Source of the DNA: JAMQPK01 sp035937795
GTDB taxonomy: Bacteria > Acidobacteriota > Vicinamibacteria > Vicinamibacterales > JAMQPK01
Assembly (NCBI GenBank): GCA_035937795.1
Contig: DASZHO010000012.1
Location: 3,828-67,827 of the forward strand
Length of the DNA stretch: 64,000 bases
Direction: 5' to 3'
Positions within the stretch are counted from its first letter, which is position 1. Each line of letters opens with the position of its first letter. Position numbers and translations under genes: made by a program. The notes beneath the pieces were generated by a model. The model worked only from the letters and a program-made list of their open reading frames with translations. It made no database searches and was not told the DNA's origin. Positions 56,591 through 64,000 of this stretch are shown here, piece by piece.

Positions 56591-58930
56591 TCACGTGCGC
56601 ACGGTCAGGAGGAGGTACAGGGCCACGCAGCCGAAGATGATGTTGGGGGTCCAGGCGGCCAGCGCCGGCGACATCAGGCCGCCGGCTCCGACTGCGCCGA
56701 ACACGCTGATCGCCGTCCAGTAGAGAATCGCCAGCACGATGCCGACGCCGATGCCGTACATCGCGCCACGGTTTCCGGTCGTGACTGCAAACGGTACCGC
56801 GATCAGCGCCATGATCAGCGTGACGAACGGGAACGCCAGCTTCCGGTGCAGCTCCACCAGGTACGGCACCACGTTGAAGCCGCTCGACCGAAGCTGGTTG
56901 ACATGCTCCTGCAGCTGTCCGTAAGACATCTGTTCGGCCTCGGGCCTTTCAGTGCCGAAATATCCGGGACCCTCGAGCACCACCGTCGCGCTCGTGAACG
57001 ATCCGTAGCGTAGCTTCGGAGAGAACTCGCGCATCCAGCCCGGGCCGCCTTGCCAGGCGACACGGCCCTTCGCTTCCCGGTCCCCGTTGAATCGCGCTTG
57101 CGAAAAGTAGCTTCGACGCACGAGCGTCGAGGGGTCCTTGCCGAATTCGTAGATCGACAAGCCGTTCAACTGGTTATGACCGGCGTCGAAATAGATGTAT
57201 TGATAGATGTTTCCGTTGGTCGCGGCCACCCATTGCCGGTTCAGGGTGTAGGTGGCTGGAAGGCGCCCGCGAATCGCGTCGTTGATGGTGTCGGCGCGCC
57301 GGTTGGAGAACGCGAGCACGCGCTCTTCGAGCCCGAACAGCACGCCGCTCCCGGCGACAGAGAGGAGCAGGAGAGGAACGGCCGTGCGGTAGAGGCTGAT
57401 CCCGCAGGCCCGCATGACGGTAAGCTCGGCGTTCTTGGTCAGCGTGCCGATCGTGACGAGCACGCCAATCAGCACCGACAGCGGGATCACGTAGTACGAA
57501 AACTGCGGTGTCTCGTACCACAAATACCGGAGAACCGTGGTCCCGGTCGTCTGTCCCTTGAACAGATGATCGGACAGATCGATGAACGTCGAGATGTAGA
57601 AGAGGCCGAGCAGCGCCGCACCGGCCAGCACCGAGACGCGCACAGCCTGCTTCAACACGTACCAATCGAGAATGCTCGGCCGCGGGATCGAAAAGTGCGC
57701 CGGGATGCGGACCACGACCCTCACGCGCCGGGCGGGCCTGCCCGCCGGGCCCGCGGCGGCGGGGCCGGTCGCAGGCGGCGGGGACCGGCGAAACGGCAGC
57801 GAGATTTGCAGCGGCCGATCGGGCCCCCCCATCCGGCGCTTGATGGCGAGAGTTCCCCAGACGCCGATCACGATGTTCGGAATCCACATCGCCCACCACG
57901 CAAACCATCCCGGCAGCACTTCCGCTTTGGCGATCGCCTCGGCGCCGTACATGACAAGGTAATAGACAAATACGACGCCAACGCCCAGAACAAAGCTCGC
58001 CAGCTTGCCGTCACGCCGGGTGCTCACACCGAGCCCCAGCGCAACCATCGTGAAGACCAGGCACGCGGCCGGAATCGAGAACTTCTTTTGCCATTCGATG
58101 ATCTCGTTGCGGGGAAATTTGTGCTCCCGCTCGAGCTCGGCCTTGCGCGCCTTCAACTCGGCAATCGTCATCTCGCGATCGCCCTTCACCGGCCCCTCGC
58201 GCGGAAACACGCTGGTCGCGTCGACGGCGATCACCGTCTGCCTGAACTGCAGCAGTTGATACCGGTCGGGCTCGCTCAACTTCACGCTGTGCGAGGTGCC
58301 GTCCTGGAGCACCAGCTGCACGGTCTTCTTGGGCGTGTCGATCAGGACGCGTCCAGTCCTTGCAAGATACAGCTTCGGATCGTCGTGCGCGGTGTTGTCG
58401 ACCACGACCACATCGCCCCAGCCGACGCCTGGGGTCACCTCGCGCGCGTAGATCACCACATTGGGGAAGTCCTGAAAAAAGACGCGGGGCTTGACTTTGC
58501 TTTCCGCCATCGTTGTGACGACCCGGAAAGTAATTTCGCGGAACTCTTGATTTGACGCGGGAAGCGCGACAATCATGACGTAGGCGGTAGCGGCCGTCGC
58601 GAGCGCCGCAAACAGGCCGAAGGGGCGGAGAAGCCGGGTGAGGCTGACGCCGCAGGCTTCGAGCGCGACGATTTCGCGGTCTCCTGAAAGGCGGCCGAGC
58701 GCGATGAGCATGCCGATGAGCAACGCCATAGGGATCGTGATGCCGAGGGCCTGCGGCACCAGCGTCAGCAGCACGCGGGCGACGGTGCCCCATGCCACGC
58801 CCTTGGCAATCAGTCCTTCGCCTTGCTGGATGATGGGCGGGATCTCCAGCGCAAACGTGAGCATCACCAGCGCGATCAAAAATGGCGCGATGAGCTCACG
58901 CAGGAGATAACGGTCGAGAGTCCGCAACAT
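56591..58930 (-). CDS. LptF-LptG fusion, LPS export permease
   Basis: This 779-residue protein contains two YjgP/YjgQ permease domains in one chain. The first (LDRYLLRELIAPFLIALVMLTFALE..., residues 1 to about 365) has the LptF-type opening; a Pro/Ala/Arg-rich cytoplasmic linker (about 366-415) joins it to a second domain starting SILDWYVLKQAVRVSVLAGAALLGLFY, which resembles LptG. Each contributes transmembrane helices around a periplasmic beta domain (KPRVFFQDFPNVVIYAREV; GNIYQYIYFDAGHNQL). Most bacteria use separate LptF and LptG with LptB. The ATG at 58930 is preferred over an adjacent GTG. It is divergent from the GH57 gene, only 25 nt away. Confidence 0.93.
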   Translation of the reverse strand: MLRTLDRYLLRELIAPFLIALVMLTFALEIPPIIQQGEGLIAKGVAWGTVARVLLTLVPQALGITIPMALLIGMLIALGRLSGDREIVALEACGVSLTRLLRPFGLFAALATAATAYVMIVALPASNQEFREITFRVVTTMAESKVKPRVFFQDFPNVVIYAREVTPGVGWGDVVVVDNTAHDDPKLYLARTGRVLIDTPKKTVQLVLQDGTSHSVKLSEPDRYQLLQFRQTVIAVDATSVFPREGPVKGDREMTIAELKARKAELEREHKFPRNEIIEWQKKFSIPAACLVFTMVALGLGVSTRRDGKLASFVLGVGVVFVYYLVMYGAEAIAKAEVLPGWFAWWAMWIPNIVIGVWGTLAIKRRMGGPDRPLQISLPFRRSPPPATGPAAAGPAGRPARRVRVVVRIPAHFSIPRPSILDWYVLKQAVRVSVLAGAALLGLFYISTFIDLSDHLFKGQTTGTTVLRYLWYETPQFSYYVIPLSVLIGVLVTIGTLTKNAELTVMRACGISLYRTAVPLLLLSVAGSGVLFGLEERVLAFSNRRADTINDAIRGRLPATYTLNRQWVAATNGNIYQYIYFDAGHNQLNGLSIYEFGKDPSTLVRRSYFSQARFNGDREAKGRVAWQGGPGWMREFSPKLRYGSFTSATVVLEGPGYFGTERPEAEQMSYGQLQEHVNQLRSSGFNVVPYLVELHRKLAFPFVTLIMALIAVPFAVTTGNRGAMYGIGVGIVLAILYWTAISVFGAVGAGGLMSPALAAWTPNIIFGCVALYLLLTVRT

Positions 58931-58955
58931 CACCTATACGTTCGCAACATATCAC

Positions 58956-61127
58956 ATGACCAACGTCGCGATTCTCTGGCACATGCACCAACCGTATTAC
59001 GAAGACCTGGCCACCGGCGAGCACATCCTGCCGTGGGTACGCATGCATGCCCTCAAGGACTACTACGGCATGGTGGCGCTCGTTCGCGAGTTCCCCACGA
59101 TGAAGCTGACGTTCAACCTCGTTCCGTCGCTGCTGGTACAGCTCGAGGCCTATGCCGACGAGCGCGCGCGGGACAGCCATCTGGAGCTGGGGTTGAAGCC
59201 GGTGTCGGCGCTGTCGGAGGACGACCGGAAGCGCATGCTCGCGGAATTTTTTCACGCGACGCGGAGCCGGATGATCGATCCGCACCCGCGTTATGCCGAG
59301 CTGCTGCAGAAGAGAGACGCCGGCGGCGGGTACACGGACGCCGATTTTCTCGACCTTCAGGTCTGGCACAAGCTGGCGTGGGTGGATCCCTTTTATGCCG
59401 ACGACGAGCGCGTGCGCAGGCTTGTCGGCAAGCAACGCGGTTTCGAGGAACCCGACAAGGTCGTCCTTCGCGAGGTAGAGCTCGAAATTCTGCGGCGCGT
59501 CATCCCGGAATATCGCGCGGCAGCCGAGCGGGGCCAGGTGGAGCTCTCGGCGTCGCCGTTCTACCATCCCATCCTCCCGCTGTTGTGCGATACCGACATC
59601 TACTTGACGACGCACCCCTACGCGCCCGTGCCGCGGCCGCCGTTCCGCCACCCGGAGGACGCCAGGGCGCAGCTGACGAGGGCGCGCGAGTGTCACGAGC
59701 GGTTGTTCGGCAAGGCCCCCAGGGGGCTCTGGCCATCCGAGGGTTCGGTTTCCGACGCCGTGTCGGCGCTGGCCGCCGAGGCGGGCTTTCAGTGGATGGC
59801 CACCGACGAGGCCATCCTCGGGCGCACGATCGGCCACGAATTCCACCGGGACGGCCAGGGCCGCGTGGACGCACCGGACAAGTTGTATCGGGCGTATTCG
59901 GTGCGCACGGCCTCGTCGGAGATCGCCTGCCTGTTCCGCGACCATGCGCTCTCGGACTTGATCGGGTTTGTCTATGGCGGCTGGGAGGCGGACGCCGCGG
60001 CATCCGATTTCGTCGATCGCCTGGTTGACGCCGGCCGGCGATTCAGCGAGGCCGCCGGCGGGGGAGAGGCGACGATCCCCATCATTCTCGACGGCGAGAA
60101 CGCCTGGGAGCACTTTGAAGGCGACGGCCGGCCGTTCCTGCGCGCGCTCTATTCCCGGATCTCGGGTCACCCCGAGCTGCGCTCGGTGACGATGGCCGAA
60201 GCCGCCGCCAAGCCGACAGGGGCGCTTCCGCACATCTTTCCTGGCTCCTGGATCGACGGCAATTTCTTCATCTGGATCGGCCATACCGACGACCAGCGCG
60301 CCTGGCGGCAGCTCCGCGAGGCGCGTGAAACCTTTGGAGCCGCCGGCGGTGCGGCGCTGCCCGATGACCGGGAGCGCGCGTTCAAGGAAATACTGATCGC
60401 GGAAGGCAGCGACTGGACCTGGTGGTACGGAGACGACCACTCCTCGGAACACGACCTGGACTTCGATGAGCTGTTCCGGCGCCACCTGAGAAACGTCTAC
60501 CAGATGCTCGGGCAGACGATACCCGCGGAGCTGTTCGTCACCAATATCAGCACCGGCTCGGTTCCCCGGAGCGTCCTCGAGCCGGTCGGTTTGATCCATC
60601 CAGTGCTCGACGGCAAGGACTCGAATTATTTCGAGTGGCTGGCGGCCGGCAGTGTGGAAACAGGCACGCCGGCCGGCGCCATGACGACCGGCGAGCGGCG
60701 CCCTCCGATAGTCACGGGTCTTCTCTACGGGTTTGACCTCACGCACCTTTACCTGCGCCTGGACCTTGTCAGGCCCGCGGCCCAGACGCTGCGGGACGGG
60801 ATTCGCTACATCGTGAACTTCACGGCGCCCGCGAACCTGAAAATGATCCTGATCGGCGAAAAGGACGGCGCTGCTGCCTTCCTGGTGAAACGCACGCCGG
60901 AGGGCGCCTTGCAGGATTTTCTGGAGACCTCCGCGCGCGTGGCGGCTGGAGAGATTCTCGAGGCGGCCGTTCCTTTTGCCGATCTCGGGCTGAGACCCAA
61001 GGATCCATTCGCCTTCTTCGTCTCGGTCCAGAGCGGGTCTACCGAGCTCGAACGGCATCCCGTGTTCAGGCCCGTGGAAGGGCGGATGCCGGAAGCCACG
61101 TTCGAACGCATGCTCTGGAAGGCCTGA
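58956..61127 (+). CDS. Glycoside hydrolase family 57 enzyme
   Basis: The 723-residue product opens with NVAILWHMHQPYYED, the first GH57 signature. The likely nucleophile is Glu262 in GLWPSEGSVSDAV. A candidate acid/base is Asp329 in FRDHALSDLIGFVY. IPIILDGENAWEHFEGDG and GSWIDGNFFIWIGHTDDQRAW complete the conserved set. GH57 covers amylopullulanases, 4-alpha-glucanotransferases and branching enzymes; the C-terminal ~250 residues are a beta-rich domain. No signal peptide is seen, so it acts in the cytoplasm, probably on glycogen-like glucans. Confidence 0.93.
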   Translation: MTNVAILWHMHQPYYEDLATGEHILPWVRMHALKDYYGMVALVREFPTMKLTFNLVPSLLVQLEAYADERARDSHLELGLKPVSALSEDDRKRMLAEFFHATRSRMIDPHPRYAELLQKRDAGGGYTDADFLDLQVWHKLAWVDPFYADDERVRRLVGKQRGFEEPDKVVLREVELEILRRVIPEYRAAAERGQVELSASPFYHPILPLLCDTDIYLTTHPYAPVPRPPFRHPEDARAQLTRARECHERLFGKAPRGLWPSEGSVSDAVSALAAEAGFQWMATDEAILGRTIGHEFHRDGQGRVDAPDKLYRAYSVRTASSEIACLFRDHALSDLIGFVYGGWEADAAASDFVDRLVDAGRRFSEAAGGGEATIPIILDGENAWEHFEGDGRPFLRALYSRISGHPELRSVTMAEAAAKPTGALPHIFPGSWIDGNFFIWIGHTDDQRAWRQLREARETFGAAGGAALPDDRERAFKEILIAEGSDWTWWYGDDHSSEHDLDFDELFRRHLRNVYQMLGQTIPAELFVTNISTGSVPRSVLEPVGLIHPVLDGKDSNYFEWLAAGSVETGTPAGAMTTGERRPPIVTGLLYGFDLTHLYLRLDLVRPAAQTLRDGIRYIVNFTAPANLKMILIGEKDGAAAFLVKRTPEGALQDFLETSARVAAGEILEAAVPFADLGLRPKDPFAFFVSVQSGSTELERHPVFRPVEGRMPEATFERMLWKA

Positions 61128-61145
61128 GGGCGCTTGGCCGATTCA

Positions 61146-63785
61146 CTACTGGTCGGCTAGAGCCTCCACCGGGGAGATCCGAGCAGCGCGGTGAGCCGGC
61201 AGCAAGCAGGCGACAAGGGAAACCACGCCGATGATGCCGGCGGCCGCGGCAATGGTCGCAACGTGAAGAGCTTGCACTTGAAACAGCAGCGTCCGCATAG
61301 CTTGGCCCGTCAGCCACGCTCCGATGATGCCGAGTACCGTGCCGGCCACAAGTAGGCGTAGGGTGAGAACGAGAAATTGGGCGCGTATCTCATCCGGCCC
61401 CGCACCCAGGGCCATGCGCACGCCGATCTCGCGGCGGCGCTGCGTCACGGCGTAACTCAGCACACCATAGGTGCCGACGGCGATCAGCAGTAGCGCGATC
61501 AGCGAAAAGATACCCGCAAGCAGTGCCGGTGAGCGTTGCTCCACCAGACTGTCAGCAATGCGGGTATCCATCGACCGGAGGTCGTTCACCGGCAGTTCGG
61601 GGTCGATTTGCCGAACCAGTTCTTGGAGCGCCGGCCCAAGCGATTCCGGTTGCAGGCTGGTCCGGACGACAATGAAAAGGCGGTCGTCCGATCGCAAGGC
61701 GTAAGGATAGTAAACCGCCCCTTGGGCCGCCTGGTCGGTCAGTCCCGCTTGTTTCACAGCACCGACCACACCGACCACGGTGAACAATTGGGCATCGGTT
61801 GTCGGTTCGCTGCCCTCGAACAGGCGTTGGCCAAGAGCGCTGGTGTGCGGCCAGTAATACTGCGCGAAGTCCTCGTCCACGACACAGACCCGCGCTGACC
61901 GTCGCGAATCGTCCGCCGTGAGGAAACGTCCTTGCCTCAGGGCGAAGCCCATCGCGGCAAAGTAGTCGCCATCGACTCCATAAGAGTAATGTCCTCGAGG
62001 CGATTCGCCCGGCAGGCGAACATGGCCCTCTATCGTGGCGGCGCTTTTTCCGCTGTTACCGCTCAAGGGCACATTGTTGACCGCTCCGGCGGCCGAAACT
62101 CCGGGTTGGCGGGATAGGTCCTTCAACAGCCTCTCGTTGAATGCCAGGCGAGCCGGCCAGTCCGGGTATCTGTTCCGCGGCACCGAGATTTGCCCCGTCA
62201 GAACATGGTCCGGCCGGAAGCCCGGAGAGACCGCCATGGCCCGCTCCAGACTGAGCCCCAGCAGCCCCGCCCCGCTCAACAGGACGGTTGCCAGCCCGAT
62301 CTGCGCGACGATAAAGCCATGGCGCAGGCTTTGACCCGAGCGGCTGGGCGTTCCGCCGCGGGGCTCTGATTGGATCCCGCTTGCCAGACGGCCGCGCAGG
62401 TTGAACCATGTGATGGGCACCGCGAGCGCGAGTCCCATGACCAGGGCTCCCAGAACCGCGACGCACGCCAGCCGAGCGTCGTAGGCGATGTGAGTCCCCA
62501 GAGGTAAACGATCGGCTCCCAGCACGCGCAGCAGGCGGATTCCGCCCGCCCCGGCGACGAGCCCGAGTGAGCCTCCGGCCAGCGTGAGCAGGGTCGTCTC
62601 GACGACCACTTCGCTTGCCACGCGCAACCGGCTCGCGCCCAACGCCTGCCTGACGGCGGTTTCCTTTACGCGACTACTCGCCCGGATTAAAAGGAGGTTC
62701 GTCAGGTTGACGGCGCCGATCAGCAACAGGGCGAACGCGCCCGCCTGCATCCACAACAAGACGGGGCGGATCGTTCGTACGTGGTCCTCGTGAAGGGGCG
62801 CCACCACGGAACGAAAGCCGGCATCGGCCATCATCTTGGCCTTCGGATCGTCTGCTTCCAGCGTGGCGTTCTGTGCGTCGATCTGAGCCTGCGCCTGTGC
62901 CAAGGTCGCGCCTGGCCTGAGGCGGGCAATCATCTGCTTGGAGTTCCCACCCGAGTGTCGCTGTCCGGAACCACGATCTTCAGGCCCCGACGAGAAGGGA
63001 AAGTACAGGCGCGCCTCGGAGGAGAGGAAGCGGAAGCCGGGGGGCAGAACACCGGCTACGGTGGTACGAAGTCCGTCCACGCGGAGTTGCCTGCCGATCG
63101 CCTGCGGGTCGGCGTTGAAATGCTGCCGCCAGTAAGCGTCGGTGAGAATCACAACCTTGTCGGTTTGAAACGAGGTTTCCTCATCGGTGAAACTTCGTCC
63201 CATCACGGGACCGGCTCCAAGGGTTGAGAAAAACTCAGGAGATACCCGCGCGATCTGCTCGCGTTCCGTTGAGCCCGCCTCGCCGACGACCGCCGTGCCG
63301 TAGGAATACATGGCGACCCCGGCGAAGGAGGGAATCTTGCCACGGCGTTCGTAATAGTTGGCCACCGAGGAACCGTCGCGGTCGACACCCGCTTTGGGGT
63401 AGGTATTGAAGACAGTCACTAGACGGCCGGCCTCGGGAAAGGGCAGCGAGCGGAGCAGGATGGAGTCGACCACAGCGAAGATTGTCAGATTTGCGCCGAG
63501 GCAGACGGCGACAGTCGCCAGGGCCGTTACGGTGAATCTGGGTGTCTTGCGCAGCAATCGGGCGGCGTGGCGCAGTTGCCTGATCGGTTCATCGAACGGG
63601 TTGAGCCCGCGCGCCTCGCGGCACTCTTCCTGGACCTTATTTATGCTACCGAACTCGATCCGGGCCCGCCGTGCCGCTTCTTGCGGTGGCATGCCGGAGC
63701 GCACCAGGTCGTCCGTGTATTGCTCGATGTGAAATCGCAGCTCTTCGGTCATGCCCCGTTCGAAGTCGCGACGTGACTTGCGCAC
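61146..63785 (-). CDS. MacB-like ABC permease of the ADOP type
   Basis: The 879-residue product (GTG start with a strong AGGAGGTG SD) has the ADOP cytoplasmic leader (FERGMTEELRFHIEQYTDDLV...ARRARIEFGSINKVQEECREARG), then a MacB/FtsX permease duplicated in one chain: a first TM helix, a large periplasmic MacB-PCD domain, three TM helices (ALLLIGAVNLTNLLLIRA), then a second periplasmic domain and three more (LLLIAVGTYGVLSYAVTQRRREIGVRMALG). No nucleotide-binding domain is encoded here. Acidobacteria carry many such permeases, each next to a PadR regulator. It starts one base after the padR stop. Confidence 0.93.
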   Translation of the reverse strand: MRKSRRDFERGMTEELRFHIEQYTDDLVRSGMPPQEAARRARIEFGSINKVQEECREARGLNPFDEPIRQLRHAARLLRKTPRFTVTALATVAVCLGANLTIFAVVDSILLRSLPFPEAGRLVTVFNTYPKAGVDRDGSSVANYYERRGKIPSFAGVAMYSYGTAVVGEAGSTEREQIARVSPEFFSTLGAGPVMGRSFTDEETSFQTDKVVILTDAYWRQHFNADPQAIGRQLRVDGLRTTVAGVLPPGFRFLSSEARLYFPFSSGPEDRGSGQRHSGGNSKQMIARLRPGATLAQAQAQIDAQNATLEADDPKAKMMADAGFRSVVAPLHEDHVRTIRPVLLWMQAGAFALLLIGAVNLTNLLLIRASSRVKETAVRQALGASRLRVASEVVVETTLLTLAGGSLGLVAGAGGIRLLRVLGADRLPLGTHIAYDARLACVAVLGALVMGLALAVPITWFNLRGRLASGIQSEPRGGTPSRSGQSLRHGFIVAQIGLATVLLSGAGLLGLSLERAMAVSPGFRPDHVLTGQISVPRNRYPDWPARLAFNERLLKDLSRQPGVSAAGAVNNVPLSGNSGKSAATIEGHVRLPGESPRGHYSYGVDGDYFAAMGFALRQGRFLTADDSRRSARVCVVDEDFAQYYWPHTSALGQRLFEGSEPTTDAQLFTVVGVVGAVKQAGLTDQAAQGAVYYPYALRSDDRLFIVVRTSLQPESLGPALQELVRQIDPELPVNDLRSMDTRIADSLVEQRSPALLAGIFSLIALLLIAVGTYGVLSYAVTQRRREIGVRMALGAGPDEIRAQFLVLTLRLLVAGTVLGIIGAWLTGQAMRTLLFQVQALHVATIAAAAGIIGVVSLVACLLPAHRAARISPVEALADQ

Positions 63786-63786
63786 G

Positions 63787-64000
63787 TCACACCTCCTCCG
63801 GCGTGGTGTTCAGCGCCGCCGCCATCGCCGACGCCAGCCTGTTCCAGCCGGCCGTTTCCACACGCAGGCGGCGCCAGCCGGCGACGGTCAACTTGTAGTA
63901 TTTCGCCCGGCGGTTGTTCTCGCTCACACCCCATTCGGCCGCGATCAGTTCCTGGCGCTCTAACCGGTAAAGCGCCGGATACAAGGACCCCTGGGGGATC
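63787..64000 (-). CDS. PadR-family regulator, 5' end beyond the window
   Basis: The open frame runs off the right edge; the visible 70 residues read IPQGSLYPALYRLERQELIAAEWG, then KYYKLTVAGWRRL and a helical end, the winged-helix wing and dimer helix of PadR. The true N-terminus lies beyond 64000. PadR proteins are repressors, and this one probably controls its own operon with the ADOP permease downstream. Confidence 0.9.
   Translation of the reverse strand, partial: IPQGSLYPALYRLERQELIAAEWGVSENNRRAKYYKLTVAGWRRLRVETAGWNRLASAMAAALNTTPEEV

Overview
This is a high-GC bacterial chromosome segment that reads like a member of the Acidobacteriota, most likely a Vicinamibacteria-type (subdivision 6) soil or sediment lineage. 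That placement is inferred from gene style, not from a marker-gene match. The cues are a PadR regulator next to a large ADOP-type MacB-like permease, a Ser/Thr kinase fused to a TolB-like propeller, secreted YncE-like and lactonase propellers, a haem-plus-copper monooxygenase paired with a conserved secreted partner, and an LptF-LptG fusion. I see no tRNA, rRNA, CRISPR array, prophage or intact insertion sequence.

Layout. 0.3-5 kb: a secreted c-haem/copper monooxygenase-like protein and its partner, a serine hydrolase, an operator-like palindrome and a truncated secreted ORF. 4.8-8.5 kb: two direct copies of a ~190 bp repeat bracket a PknB-type receptor kinase; the second copy ends on the dcd stop codon. 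8.5-15 kb: dcd-hisC, a GNAT acetyltransferase, small secreted proteins, the broken 3' end of a PQQ dehydrogenase, and two secreted propellers. 15.2-19.6 kb: a complete glycine cleavage set, gcvT-gcvH-gcvP, with P fused. 19.7-29.8 kb: housekeeping genes (class IV aminotransferase, nnr, tsaE, guaB, secA, an M23 peptidase, the comM/yifB ATPase). 30-34.6 kb: a 911-residue coiled-coil protein of unknown function, then an MltD-like lytic transglycosylase. 34.8-36.9 kb: a two-gene bacterial microcompartment (BMC) locus, one hexameric shell protein and one CoA-acylating aldehyde dehydrogenase with an unusual C-terminal extension. 36.9-49.4 kb: a lipoprotein, an SLT transglycosylase and a type IV pilus / type II secretion hybrid operon (pilC-pilB-pilM-pilN-pilO-pilP-secretin-pseudopilins), interrupted by one oppositely oriented Ig/PKD-domain lipoprotein. 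49.3-54.8 kb: a serine hydrolase, a GHL10-type hydrolase, murQ, xerD and metK. 54.8-64 kb: a PHP-domain protein, the LptF-LptG fusion, a GH57 enzyme, the ADOP permease and the start-truncated padR.

How the genes fit together. The envelope theme is strong: MltD, SLT, M23, MurQ, serine hydrolases, LptFG, SecA and a trans-envelope pilus/secretion machine. MurQ with the neighbouring serine hydrolase and GHL10 protein suggests cell-wall recycling. The BMC pair is probably a satellite locus whose remaining shell and core genes lie elsewhere. The items most worth follow-up are the BMC mini-locus and its dehydrogenase extension, the pilus/secretion hybrid with its cohesin-tailed secretin and Glu5-less pseudopilin, the giant coiled-coil protein, the LptF-LptG fusion and the paired repeat around the kinase.
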